Shown here: one piece after another, positions 1 to 8,625 of the stretch
How positions within the stretch are numbered: the first letter of the stretch is position 1
Layout of the letters: each line of letters starts with the position of its first letter
DNA from: Mycolicibacterium tusciae JS617
GTDB taxonomy: Bacteria > Actinomycetota > Actinomycetes > Mycobacteriales > Mycobacteriaceae
Assembly (NCBI RefSeq): GCF_000243415.2
Contig: NZ_KI912270.1
Span: forward strand, 1,302,001-1,366,000
Length of the DNA stretch: 64,000 bases
Direction of reading: 5' to 3'
Notes under the pieces: model-generated
What the model was told of the DNA's origin: nothing
The model's database searches: none
Seen by the model: the letters and a program-made list of their open reading frames with translations, nothing else
Position numbers and translations under genes: made by a program

Positions 1-500
1 TCGTGATTTCGTGACCAGGCCGTTCCGCCGTAGTAGACGATCCCTCGGCGCAGCAGCAGCTTCGAGAGCCGATGACGGGCGGCCATCAGGTCCTTGCGGC
101 AGGCCTCCCGCGCCCGGAACAGATCACGCGCAGATTCCTGCTCCACGCTGGGGATCTCGACTTCGACGATCTCGCCCAGATGCAACAACCGGGCCAGATG
201 ACGGGCATCGCGCTTATCGGTCTTGACCCGATCGCCGACCGGGCGCTGCAACTTCGACGGCGCGGCGACCGAACACCTGATCCCGGAGGCATTGATGCTG
301 CGGGCCAACACGAAACCCGTCGGGCCCGCCTCATAGGTCGCAGCAACCGGCCCGGGCAGATCACCCAACCACGCCAGAATCTCCCCGTGATCCGGAGTCA
401 ACCGCCGCTCGAAGAGCTCCCCGGTCTCACCATCAAGACCGCATGCGACCACCGATCGTGCGTGCACATCCAAACCAACACTCGTACGCTGAACCTTCAC
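1..500 (-). CDS. IS110-family transposase, N-terminal part (cut by window edge)
   Basis: The reverse strand is open from a GTG at 500 to the window edge, about 166 codons. It reads as the DEDD/RuvC-like N-terminal domain of an IS110-family transposase: GLDVHARSV (first Asp), TYEAGPTGF (Glu) and a KTDKRDARHLARLL block carrying the later acidic residues. The start is supported by GGGAGG five bases upstream of the GTG. The C-terminal Tnp20 domain with its serine would lie outside the window. These enzymes move by a seeker-RNA (bridge RNA) mechanism and usually leave no long inverted repeats. Family assignment is confident; whether the copy is complete cannot be seen. Confidence 0.88.
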   Translation of the reverse strand, partial: MKVQRTSVGLDVHARSVVACGLDGETGELFERRLTPDHGEILAWLGDLPGPVAATYEAGPTGFVLARSINASGIRCSVAAPSKLQRPVGDRVKTDKRDARHLARLLHLGEIVEVEIPSVEQESARDLFRAREACRKDLMAARHRLSKLLLRRGIVYYGGTAWSRNH

Positions 501-596
501 TGGGGCCTCCCACATCTGTGGCTCTACCGGCCAGGACCACATTCCTGTCGGCAACCCACGTTCACATGTGAGCGGGGCCCCAGCCCCTCATACCGT
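501..596 (-). other. IS110 5' non-coding end, possible bridge-RNA segment
   Basis: This 96-bp stretch separates the transposase start from the P450 stop codon. It contains a perfect hairpin, CCACA-TC-TGTGG at 510-521, and GC-rich blocks. In IS110-group elements the non-coding end upstream of the transposase encodes the bridge RNA, so this is the expected place. The exact element boundary cannot be set, because these ends lack clear inverted repeats, and the stretch is short for a full bridge RNA. Confidence 0.35.
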
Positions 597-1820
597 CTAG
601 ACATCGAACTCGATAGCCAGCGTTCTCGGGCCTGAGATGCCCTCGATGGGCCGCCACGGCGCGGGGTCGGCGATGCGGAGACCAGGCATTCGTCGAGCCA
701 TGACCACCAATGCTTCGGTCAGTTCAATCCTTGCGAGATGGACACCTAGGCAATGATGGGCGCCGCCACCGAAGGTCAGCATCGCGGCCGAGCTGTGACG
801 AGTGACGTCGAAACGTTCAGGCTCGTTGTACCGCGCGGGATCGCGGTTGGCGGCGGCCGTGTTAACGACGACGCACGTACCCGCGGGGACGAAGACGCCG
901 TCAAGGTCGACATCTTCGACCGCCACGCGGATAGCGGAGAAGGAAGCTGGAGAGTGCCGCATGACCTCCTCGACGGCTGGGGCCGCAAGTTCGGGACGTC
1001 GGGCGAGCAGCGCCCATTGCTCACGATGGTCACTGAAGACCTGCACCGCCGCGCCCAACTGGTTGCGCATGGTGTCAGTGCCCGCGACGAGTAGGACGGC
1101 GATTAGGTCGAGGATCTCGCGGCGGCTGAGTCGATCGCCGTCGCACTGGCCTCGAATCAGCTCGGAGATCAAATCGTCGGTCAGCGCACGGCGCCGGCGC
1201 TCAATCAGGTTATCGAGGTAGGCGTCGAGGTGGTGCCACGCCTCCAGGATCGCGGTGACGTGGGCGGCCGCGGTGGGCCCAAAGGCCTTGGCGATCCCTC
1301 GCAACCAATCGGAGAACAGATCCCAGTCATCCCGAGGCACGCCAAGCAACGCGCAGATGATTGGAACGGGGTAAGGCCTCGCGATCTCGGCCACCACATC
1401 ACACCGGCCGGCGTCGACGTGCCGGTCGATGAGCTCGTTGATCGTGCGACGGCACGCTGTGCGCATTCGTTCGGCCGCGTGCGGGGTGAAGGCCCGCGAC
1501 ACGAGCCGGCGCAGCCGTCGGTGGTCGGCGCCGTCGAGGCCGACGATCAACGCGGCCACTTTGTCCCAGAGCGGGCCTGCGGTGATGCCCTGCATCGCCA
1601 TGCCGTTGGCCTGCGGCATCGCGAAGCGCGAATCACGCAGCGCCAGGCGCACCAGGTCGTAGGTGAGCAATTCCGGACCGAAGGGGCCCATCGCGATCGG
1701 CGCCTGTAGTCGGGCGGCGGCGATGATTCGGTGTGCTTCCTCGGGGCATCGGACACCGTGATACGCGACAGTGGGTAGGGCGTCGTCAAAGACGCTCAGG
1801 CGGGGTGCTGTGGTGGTCAT
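597..1820 (-). CDS. cytochrome P450
   Basis: A 407-residue soluble bacterial-type P450 (monooxygenase; substrate unknown). The I-helix oxygen-activation motif AGTDT is at about 246-250, the ExxR motif at 285-288, and the haem-ligand loop FGGGAHHCLG with Cys357. The length is normal for the family and no ferredoxin gene adjoins it. The ATG has AGGAG six bases upstream. The gene faces away from the large LuxR regulator, with about 185 bp between the starts, so that regulator may control it (inference from position only). The IS110 element lies immediately 3' of the stop codon but the reading frame is intact. Confidence 0.95.
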   Translation of the reverse strand: MTTTAPRLSVFDDALPTVAYHGVRCPEEAHRIIAAARLQAPIAMGPFGPELLTYDLVRLALRDSRFAMPQANGMAMQGITAGPLWDKVAALIVGLDGADHRRLRRLVSRAFTPHAAERMRTACRRTINELIDRHVDAGRCDVVAEIARPYPVPIICALLGVPRDDWDLFSDWLRGIAKAFGPTAAAHVTAILEAWHHLDAYLDNLIERRRRALTDDLISELIRGQCDGDRLSRREILDLIAVLLVAGTDTMRNQLGAAVQVFSDHREQWALLARRPELAAPAVEEVMRHSPASFSAIRVAVEDVDLDGVFVPAGTCVVVNTAAANRDPARYNEPERFDVTRHSSAAMLTFGGGAHHCLGVHLARIELTEALVVMARRMPGLRIADPAPWRPIEGISGPRTLAIEFDV

Positions 1821-2005
1821 CGTCGGCTCCTGCGATCGGGTCGGGATCGACTATCCATTCGTCTCGAGGCCATGCCATCGGCCGAAATGCCTATTCCGAT
1901 GAGCTGCGCCGTTGAGAAGCTCTGTGGGCCATTTGGCTGATGTTCTCGGTCTGGCTTCGCCGCAGGCTGGCTAGCATGAGCGAGACGAATTGGAGCGAGG
2001 TAGGC

Positions 2006-5000
2006 GTGAGCGAGCTTCTGCCAAGCGGAACGGTGACGCTGCTGCTCGCCGACGTCGAGGGGTCCACGCGCCTGTGGGAAACGCAACCTGACGAGATGAC
2101 CGCCGCTGTCGCGCGCCTCGACACGGTGGTTGCGAATGAAATCTCCGCGCACAACGGTGTCCGCCCCGTCGAACAGGGAGAGGGCGACAGCTTCGTCGTC
2201 GCGTTCGCGCGCGCCAGTGACGCGGTGGCGTGCGCGCTGGCGTTGCAGCGGGCTCCGCTGGCGCCGATCCGGTTGCGCATCGGTCTGCATACCGGCGAGG
2301 TGCAATTGCGCGACGAAGGCAACTACGTCGGGCCGACGATCAACCGGACCGCGCGGCTGAGAGATCTCGCCCACGGCGGGCAGACGGTGTTGTCGGGTAC
2401 CACCAGTGATCTTGTGATCGACCGGCTGCCCGTGGGCGCCTTCCTGACCGACCTCGGATCGCACCCCCTGCGGGATCTGCCGCGGCCCGAACGGGTTGTG
2501 CAGCTCTGCCACCCTGACCTACGAAATGATTATCCTCCGCTTCGCACAGCGAAACTCGTTGATGCACCGCACTTTCCGGTTCAGCTCACGAGTTTCGTCG
2601 GCCGCGGGACCGAGTCCGCCGAGGTGGCCAGGATGCTGACCAACAGCAGGCTGGTGACCCTGACGGGGGCAGGCGGGGTGGGCAAGACCCGGCTGGCGAT
2701 CCAGCTCGCGACAGAGCTGGCCCCAAAGTTCGCCGAGGGGGCCTGGTTCGTCGACCTGTCACCCATCACCGACCCGGATGTGGTGCCGATGACGGTGATT
2801 CGCGCGCTGGGACTGTCGGACCAGCCCGGGCGGTCAACGATGGACACACTGACGAGGTTCATCGCGGACCGTCGCATGCTGTTGGTGCTGGACAACTGCG
2901 AACACCTGCTCGACTCGGCCGCCGACCTCGTGACAAAGCTGCTGAGTCACTGCCCGAGGCTGACGCTGTTGGTGACGAGCCGGGAGCCAGTTTCCGTACC
3001 GGGTGAGGCGACGTGGCGGGTGCCGTCGCTGACACTCGCCGACGAAGCTGTCGAACTGTTCGCCGACCGGGCACGCTTGGCCCGGCCTGAGTTCGACGTC
3101 GCCGAGGACAGTGCAGGCACGGTGACCGAGATCTGCCGTCGACTCGACGGCATGCCACTGGCCATCGAACTCGCGGCTGCCCGAGTACGGGCCTTGACGT
3201 TGACCGAGATTCTCGACGGGCTGCGCGACCACTTCATGCTGCTAACAGGCGGCGCACGCACGGCGGTGCGTCGACAACAGACCCTGCGTGCCTCCGTCGA
3301 CTGGTCGCACGCACTGCTCTCGGACGGCGAACGGACGCTGTTCCGTCGATTGGCAGCGTTCATGGGCGGTTTCGACCTCGACGCAGCGCGTGCGGTCGCG
3401 TCCGGCGATGATCTGCAGCCGCATCAGGTCCTCGATCAGCTGACCTTGTTGGCGGACAAGTCGCTCGTCGTGACCGACGATGTCCGCGACCGGACCCGGT
3501 ACCGGCTCTTGGAAACCGTGCGGCAGTACGCGCAGGAAAAGCTCAGTGACTCAGGCGAAGCCGGACAGGTGCGCGCGCGCCACCGCGAGTACTACACGGC
3601 CAGGGCGGCCACCCTGGCCACGGTCCTCGACCCCGCCAGGTGGCGTCTCGCCCAGGCAGAGGGCGCGATCGACAACCTGAGGGCCGCGTTCGCGTGGAGC
3701 CGCGACCACGGCGACATCGAACATGCGCTGGCGCTGACGTCAATGCTGTGGCCGCTGTGGGTGGCGCGGGGCCGGCTCCGGGAAGGCCTGGCCTGGTTCG
3801 ACGCCGCCTTCTCCACTGGGCCAGAGGATTCGGTTCAACCCGCGACGCTGGCGCGAGCGTTGGCGGATAGGGCGGGACTCAACGCGCAATTGGGCGCGGT
3901 GAATCAGCTCGACGACGCCCGCCGAGCATTAGAGATCGCGCGCGACATCGGTGACCCGGTATTGATCAGCCGGGCGCTGGCGTCATGCGCGGGCAGTGCC
4001 GCGTTCAGCCCCGACATTGCGCGTCCCTACGTCGATGAGGCGATCGCGTTGGCGCGGGCTGCCGGTGATCGGTTGATGCTCTGTCAAGCCCTGGTATGGC
4101 ACGGGCAGATCGCCTACTTCGGCGGCAACCCGCGCGCGGGGCGCATCGCCGCAGAGGAAGGACGTGACATCGCCGATGCGGTAGGTGACCGTTTCGTCTC
4201 GCGCGGCGCCCGCTGGGCCCTCGGGTGGGCCCAGATGGTCAGCGGTGAGCTGTCATCGGCCGTTGAGCAGTTGCGCGCGGTGGCCAACGAGGCCGCCGCC
4301 TACGGGGACGCGACCTGGGCCTACGCTGCGCTTTTCAACGCAGCGCAAGCGCTATGCCATCTGGGCGACATCGACGCTGCGCGCCGGTGCGCCGAGGCAG
4401 CCCGTCACGCCGCTGGCGAGCTGGGCAGCGATTATGAGCGGTACTTCGCGCTGCACCAGGGATACATCGCGATCGCCGCCGGGGACGTGGACGGCGCGGA
4501 GAGCGCCGACGAGGAAGCCTGGCGCGGGCTGAGTCACGAGCTGTCCTTGGTGAAGATCAGCCTGTGGCGCAGGGCGGCGACGGCGCAGGCGCGTGGCGAT
4601 CTCACCGCGGCGCGGCGATGGGCCGACGACGCAGTGACGGCGACCACGGGTTGTCATCGAGCGGTCGCGTTGACGACGCGAGCCAGGGTCGCGATCGCGC
4701 AGGGCGATACCTGTCAGGCCGAGCGTGACGCCCACGCCGCGCTCGCTGCGGCCGCCGACATGGATGCGCTGCTTGGGGTTCCAGACACGTTGGAATGCCT
4801 AGCGGTCCTGGCTCGTGACGCCGACACACATCCGGAAGCCGCCCGCCTGCTCGGTGCCGCCGAGGGGATACGCCAAAGGACTGGCGAGGTGCGGTTCCCG
4901 ATCTATCAATCCGAGTACGAGGCGGCCGTCGACTCGTTGCGACAAGCTATGGAGCAGAACGATTTCGACGATGCGTGGGCAGAGGGCGCGCAGCTGACGA

Positions 5001-5260
5001 CGGAGGAGGCGATCGCCTACGCGCAACGTGGCCGCGGCGACCGCAAGCGGCCCAGCAGCGGCTGGGAATCGCTCACCCCTGCCGAACACGACGTCGTCCG
5101 CCTGGTTTGCGAAGGTCTCAGCAATAAGGAGGTAGCGACCCGGCTTTTCGTTTCACCCCGAACCGTGCAGGCACATCTCAGTCACGTCTACGCGAAGCTC
5201 GGTATCAGCACCCGAGTCCAGCTCGTCGCCGATGCCGCGCGCACCAGTAGAACCACATGA
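2006..5260 (+). CDS. adenylate/guanylate cyclase-domain, NB-ARC ATPase, LuxR-type regulator
   Basis: A STAND-type transcriptional regulator of about 1084 residues. A class III cyclase homology domain fills roughly residues 5-175 (LLADVEGST with Asp16, EGDSF with Asp61). An NB-ARC ATPase follows, with P-loop GAGGVGKT at about 221-228 and Walker B LLVLDN near 296. Then comes a long TPR-like alpha-helical region and a C-terminal LuxR helix-turn-helix in the last 65 residues. I chose the GTG at 2006 because GGAGCGAGG precedes it and the product then begins SELLPSGTVTLLLADVEGST like mycobacterial homologues. ATGs at 1976 and 1940 are in frame. Whether the cyclase domain is catalytic is unknown. 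Confidence 0.92.
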   Translation: MSELLPSGTVTLLLADVEGSTRLWETQPDEMTAAVARLDTVVANEISAHNGVRPVEQGEGDSFVVAFARASDAVACALALQRAPLAPIRLRIGLHTGEVQLRDEGNYVGPTINRTARLRDLAHGGQTVLSGTTSDLVIDRLPVGAFLTDLGSHPLRDLPRPERVVQLCHPDLRNDYPPLRTAKLVDAPHFPVQLTSFVGRGTESAEVARMLTNSRLVTLTGAGGVGKTRLAIQLATELAPKFAEGAWFVDLSPITDPDVVPMTVIRALGLSDQPGRSTMDTLTRFIADRRMLLVLDNCEHLLDSAADLVTKLLSHCPRLTLLVTSREPVSVPGEATWRVPSLTLADEAVELFADRARLARPEFDVAEDSAGTVTEICRRLDGMPLAIELAAARVRALTLTEILDGLRDHFMLLTGGARTAVRRQQTLRASVDWSHALLSDGERTLFRRLAAFMGGFDLDAARAVASGDDLQPHQVLDQLTLLADKSLVVTDDVRDRTRYRLLETVRQYAQEKLSDSGEAGQVRARHREYYTARAATLATVLDPARWRLAQAEGAIDNLRAAFAWSRDHGDIEHALALTSMLWPLWVARGRLREGLAWFDAAFSTGPEDSVQPATLARALADRAGLNAQLGAVNQLDDARRALEIARDIGDPVLISRALASCAGSAAFSPDIARPYVDEAIALARAAGDRLMLCQALVWHGQIAYFGGNPRAGRIAAEEGRDIADAVGDRFVSRGARWALGWAQMVSGELSSAVEQLRAVANEAAAYGDATWAYAALFNAAQALCHLGDIDAARRCAEAARHAAGELGSDYERYFALHQGYIAIAAGDVDGAESADEEAWRGLSHELSLVKISLWRRAATAQARGDLTAARRWADDAVTATTGCHRAVALTTRARVAIAQGDTCQAERDAHAALAAAADMDALLGVPDTLECLAVLARDADTHPEAARLLGAAEGIRQRTGEVRFPIYQSEYEAAVDSLRQAMEQNDFDDAWAEGAQLTTEEAIAYAQRGRGDRKRPSSGWESLTPAEHDVVRLVCEGLSNKEVATRLFVSPRTVQAHLSHVYAKLGISTRVQLVADAARTSRTT

Positions 5261-5309
5261 GCGTCACCAGGACCATCCACCAGGAGAAGCGCTGAACCGC
5301 AGAGTCGAC

Positions 5310-6332
5310 TCAACCTTCTGTCACCGTAGGCGATATCAACCCTGTGTCGTCCGCGAGGATCTGGCGGGCGGCCTCGGAGTACCGCATCGCTGTGTGGTGC
5401 GAGATCCCAAAGACGGCCGCCAAATGGAGGGGATCCGGGCCACGATTGAGTGCTTCCTCAAGTTGTCGATCGACGCGGAGTCGATCGAGCGTTGCGCTGA
5501 GTCCGGCGAAGAGCTGGATGATGGTGTAGTCGCTGACTGGGCGGGTGTCGTTGGCTGTCTGACCGGTCACCAGCAGGTGCGGGTTGGCCGTGTTGGGCCA
5601 TGTTTGGCGGCGAAAGTCTAAGTAGGTGAGCAGGGTTCGGTGGGTCAGCTCCTCAACGCGTCGGGTGTGCCCGCCGATGGTGATGCGCCGCGCACCATTA
5701 TCAATGTCGTTGAGTCGGATCACTCGAATGTCCGCCGGGCGGGCCGCGTGCACGGCAGCAAGCACCAACGCGATTCGGTGTTGTGGTGTGCTGGCCGCGG
5801 CGACCGCCCCGCGGTACGCGTTCTCGTCGATGGGAAGCAGGACCGATAGCTCTACGCGTCCAGGTCGCAGTTGGGCGGTGGGATTGACAAAGATCCGCTT
5901 TTCCCGTTTGAGGAACTTGAACAGCGATCGCAAAACAACCAGGGCCTGACTGCGCGCACTCCCGGGGAGCGACTTGATTGCCGCGAGTACGTCGTGTGAG
6001 GTGATCTCACGTAGATGGTCATGGTCGGCCGACCAATGCCGCAATATCGGCGCGACGACGCGGCAGTATTCACTGGCGGTTCCGGCTTTTCGGGGTTTCG
6101 ATCGTGGTGATCCGTTGCGCAGCCGGGCAAGCCAGTCCAGGGCATCGCGACGCATCGCGGGACCAACGTCGGCGAGTCGACGCTGCCAATTGACCTCGAT
6201 CGCGTCGACTCGATCGTCGAGAAGTAGCCCAGCCTGATCCAGGACGGCGGCAACACGGGTCACGCTGATACGAAGGTGGGTCGTCAGGGCCCCAATTCGG
6301 AGTGCGGCACGAGTTCGTCTGGCGGTCGGCAC
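5310..6332 (-). CDS. degenerate tyrosine-recombinase-like protein (C-terminal part of a probably split gene)
   Basis: A 340-residue protein with a SAM-like core-binding region (about 75-160) and a recombinase-like catalytic region. Family landmarks are partly kept: Arg in HAARPADIR, Arg in LRVDRQLEEAL and Tyr in TAMRYSEAARQ. The usual HxxR and LGH histidines are missing, so strand cleavage is doubtful. The GTG at 6332 has no good ribosome-binding site and overlaps the zinc-ribbon gene by 49 bp. One extra G in the G4 run at 6290-6293 would join the two frames into a protein of about 535 residues. I infer this is the 3' half of one frameshifted gene, though re-initiation could also make it. Confidence 0.75.
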   Translation of the reverse strand: MPTARRTRAALRIGALTTHLRISVTRVAAVLDQAGLLLDDRVDAIEVNWQRRLADVGPAMRRDALDWLARLRNGSPRSKPRKAGTASEYCRVVAPILRHWSADHDHLREITSHDVLAAIKSLPGSARSQALVVLRSLFKFLKREKRIFVNPTAQLRPGRVELSVLLPIDENAYRGAVAAASTPQHRIALVLAAVHAARPADIRVIRLNDIDNGARRITIGGHTRRVEELTHRTLLTYLDFRRQTWPNTANPHLLVTGQTANDTRPVSDYTIIQLFAGLSATLDRLRVDRQLEEALNRGPDPLHLAAVFGISHHTAMRYSEAARQILADDTGLISPTVTEG

Positions 6333-6916
6333 GCCAGGGCGACGATCAGCCCGCGCCCGACGTCATACCGCAGGCGTGACGACCATCCATAGGCTCCCGC
6401 AACCCGATCGGCGGTGCGCATCGCCCGCGCGATGTGCGGTTGCCGCAGTGCCTCCTCAAACCACTCGCTGAACGGTGGGCGCTCGAATTTGGCTAGATCC
6501 CGGCGGGTTTCGAAAAGCCGATACTGACCGAGGCCTTCTGCTGGTTCGAACGCCTTCGGCGGAGTTAAGGTACGTCGTAGGCGCTTCTGTGGTCGATGCT
6601 CCGCTGGCAGGCGGTAGCGTAGGGCTCGGAGCATGTCGGCGAAGAACAGCTGGTGACCGTCGAGCGTGCCGAGAATCGGTATGAGGGAGTCGCCATGGCC
6701 AGGGCGGGCGCGACGGCTGGCCTCGGTCCAACACAGACGGCAGAATCCCTTGCTGCAGTGAAGGATTCGCCTGCATGCCCCGCATTGTTGGCGCGTGTCG
6801 GCGTGGTTTCGATTGAACCCCCAGCAGGCTGCACAGCGTGGGTTCCACCGCAATGGTCCCCACGCGAGGCAGTCGATGCAGCTGCCGATGCGCATTCGCT
6901 GCGGGGCTCGAGTCAT
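6284..6916 (-). CDS. zinc-ribbon protein, N-terminal part of the probable split recombinase
   Basis: A 210-residue protein with four CxxC pairs in its first 60 residues (CIDC, CAAC, CGAC, CRLC), enough for two zinc ribbons. A basic helical region without known motifs follows. Its ATG overlaps the stop of the XRE gene (ATGA at 6913-6916), so translation is coupled. It ends in ...SELGP just where the downstream recombinase-like frame takes over. The zinc ribbons probably bind DNA or a partner protein in the same recombination complex (inference). Treat it with the 5310-6332 entry as possibly a single gene. Confidence 0.75.
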   Translation of the reverse strand: MTRAPQRMRIGSCIDCLAWGPLRWNPRCAACWGFNRNHADTRQQCGACRRILHCSKGFCRLCWTEASRRARPGHGDSLIPILGTLDGHQLFFADMLRALRYRLPAEHRPQKRLRRTLTPPKAFEPAEGLGQYRLFETRRDLAKFERPPFSEWFEEALRQPHIARAMRTADRVAGAYGWSSRLRYDVGRGLIVALACRPPDELVPHSELGP

Positions 6917-7248
6917 GCGGGAGGAAGGCTGCGGCCGCGGGGTGCGCGCGGCCGGACGGCCGGCGGTTGTTTCGCTTCATCGCCGACGGCGGACGCATCG
7001 ACAGACGTCGCCGGGGCGGCCGGGGCAACGGTGTCGTGTTCACGAAGGAGCAACTCTTCGGGCCCACAGTCAAGGACGGAGCAGATCACCTCGAGTTCGT
7101 CGAGTTTGATGCTGTGCGGCTGACCCGACCACAGCCCAGACATCTTGCCTGCACTGATCACCAGTCCCCGTTCACCGAGCAGGCGTTGAAATTCGCTTGC
7201 TTTCCATATTCCGCGGTTGGCCGCGGCCAAACGGAGGTTCCACCTCAT
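6913..7248 (-). CDS. small XRE/Cro-type helix-turn-helix protein of the recombinase module
   Basis: A 111-residue protein with a Cro/CI-type HTH in its first 70 residues (FQRLLGERG, MSGLWSGQP, then LDELEVICSVLDCGPEELL). A proline/alanine/arginine-rich tail lacks a recognisable fold. The ATG at 7248 overlaps the integrase stop in an ATGA, and the gene's own stop overlaps the next ATG in the same way. The placement suggests a directionality or regulatory factor made in fixed ratio with the recombinases; no target site is known. Confidence 0.85.
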   Translation of the reverse strand: MRWNLRLAAANRGIWKASEFQRLLGERGLVISAGKMSGLWSGQPHSIKLDELEVICSVLDCGPEELLLREHDTVAPAAPATSVDASAVGDEAKQPPAVRPRAPRGRSLPPA

Positions 7249-8327
7249 GGGAGGAGTCCTTCCAGACGACGGGCTGCCCTGTGTTGGCCTTGAATCCATG
7301 CGTCTTCGATGTGCTCGCGGTGCACGTGCACGTACCGCATAGTGGTTGCGACCCACTCGTGCCCAAGCACCTCCTGGATGGCCAGAAGATCCATTCCGGA
7401 CCGATATAGCTGCGAGGCGCAGTAGTGCCGCAGCACGTGCGGCGTGAGGCGTCCCTGCCACTGAGGAAGGTGCCGCTGCACCGCTTCTCCGAGCGCCGCG
7501 CGCAGCGGCTCGCGCGAGATACGCCCGTTGATGCCGTCGGCGTTGCGGCGTTCGGACGGGAACAGCGGTGCTCCGGGCTGATCCCACCCGTCACCGAAAT
7601 GGACCCAGACGTCCTCGACGAACCACCGCAGGGTTCGATCGGCACCGTTGATCAACGGAACCAGACGCTGCTTGGGGCCTCGCCCTCGCGAGCCTTTGCC
7701 GTAACGAACGTGCAGCTTGCCGAACCGGCCCAGATGCCATTTGATGTCATCGAGATCCAGACAGCGACACTCGTTGATCCGCACCCCAATTCGGGCCATC
7801 AGTTGCGCTGCAGCGAAGCTTCTGGCCATCGGCGCGAACTTGCGGCACGTGCGCAGATCATCACGCCAAGCGGCAAACAGGGCATCGACCTCAGCCTCGG
7901 TCGGCGGCACCCGGATCGCGATCGTCGGAGTCCCACGCGGCTTGTTGACCTCGTCGATCGGGCACTCAATGGCCCGCCCGGTGATGTTGTAGATCTCGAC
8001 CTTGTGGCGCAACTCCAGATATTCAAAGAAGATCGACAGCGTGCCGGCCTTGCCGTGGCGGGTTGCCGGCGCTGCACTGCGTAACACTTTGCCGAAGTAC
8101 TCGTCGGCGTGTCGTGGTTCCATCTCCCACAACGGTGTACTGAGCCACTCCCGGATCTGTTCCAGGTCGATGAGGTCTTGGCTAATAGTCGCATCGGCCA
8201 TCCCCGCAGCCGCGCGCGCCAGCACGAACCCGGCCATGACGTCGGTCTCGAACTCGGCAAGCTCCTCAGGCGTGGTCGGCGGCCGAGCGCCACGAAGGTC
8301 ATGCACCGGGGCCATCGCGCGCGCCAT
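7245..8327 (-). CDS. tyrosine-type site-specific recombinase/integrase
   Basis: A 360-residue recombinase with the full catalytic set: Arg in GVRINECRCLDL, Lys in the GKGSRGRGPK strand, HVLRH (HxxR), LGHEW and the nucleophile in TTMRYVHV. An N-terminal core-binding domain precedes it. I chose the ATG at 8327 because GAGGGGG lies six bases upstream; a TTG at 8351 would add eight residues. It is the first gene of the coupled module ending at 5310. It probably cuts at sites near the module; the 8370-8570 leader contains candidate repeats. Confidence 0.92.
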   Translation of the reverse strand: MARAMAPVHDLRGARPPTTPEELAEFETDVMAGFVLARAAAGMADATISQDLIDLEQIREWLSTPLWEMEPRHADEYFGKVLRSAAPATRHGKAGTLSIFFEYLELRHKVEIYNITGRAIECPIDEVNKPRGTPTIAIRVPPTEAEVDALFAAWRDDLRTCRKFAPMARSFAAAQLMARIGVRINECRCLDLDDIKWHLGRFGKLHVRYGKGSRGRGPKQRLVPLINGADRTLRWFVEDVWVHFGDGWDQPGAPLFPSERRNADGINGRISREPLRAALGEAVQRHLPQWQGRLTPHVLRHYCASQLYRSGMDLLAIQEVLGHEWVATTMRYVHVHREHIEDAWIQGQHRAARRLEGLLP

Positions 8328-8397
8328 GCACGTCCCCCTCACTTCAGCCAATCTCGCGGAACGTCATCCTATACGATATAGCTTCAGTAATCATGAA

Positions 8398-8415
8398 ACT
8401 TCATCAGAATGAAGT
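8398..8415. repeat. perfect inverted repeat, possible recombinase or operator site
   Basis: ACTTCAT-CAGA-ATGAAGT: two exact 7-bp arms around a 4-bp spacer, 70 bp upstream of the integrase start codon. The geometry could suit a dimeric repressor such as the XRE protein, or a recombinase core site. The function is inferred from position alone. Confidence 0.45.
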
Positions 8416-8549
8416 AGTTCTGGCAAGAGGACCAGCTTGCGGCTGATCAGGGCAGATAGTGACGACTCAGCGTCCAGCGAAGAGCCCGACGAACCCAGGG
8501 CAACTTACATAGCTTCGTATTCTCCGGATAGTGGCATGTCAACAGCTTA

Positions 8550-8570
8550 GACCGGCTATAAAATCCGGTC
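8550..8570. repeat. inverted repeat GACCGG/CCGGTC
   Basis: Six-base perfect arms flank the AT-rich 9-bp loop CTATAAAAT, between the recombinase module and the small membrane protein gene. It may be a weak terminator, an operator or an end of the module. No T-tract follows. Confidence 0.3.
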
Positions 8571-8625
8571 GCCTCATCCAGCGTTTCGGTTGCCCGAAAA
8601 CTCCCTTACGAGCTATCGTCAAACT

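Larger units (their letters stand above)
8328..8625. other. intergenic leader of the recombinase module
   Basis: About 300 bp with no convincing gene, more AT-rich in patches than its surroundings. It holds a perfect 7-bp-arm inverted repeat at 8398-8415, an ATAGCTTC direct repeat at 8378-8385 and 8509-8516, ATACGA at 8371-8376 opposed by TCGTAT at 8515-8520, and a second inverted repeat at 8550-8570. It must contain the promoter of the recombinase operon. A confident -10/-35 pair was not identified. Confidence 0.6.

Noticed and set aside
5306..8469. CGACTCA at 5306 and 8463 as a flanking direct repeat of the recombinase module.
   Set aside because: Seven bases are too few to exclude chance over 3 kb, and the left copy lies inside the palindrome overlapping the recombinase stop.
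8509..8520. ATAGCTTCGTAT resembling a loxP arm.
   Set aside because: Only one partial arm with no matching spacer or second arm; the resemblance is coincidental.
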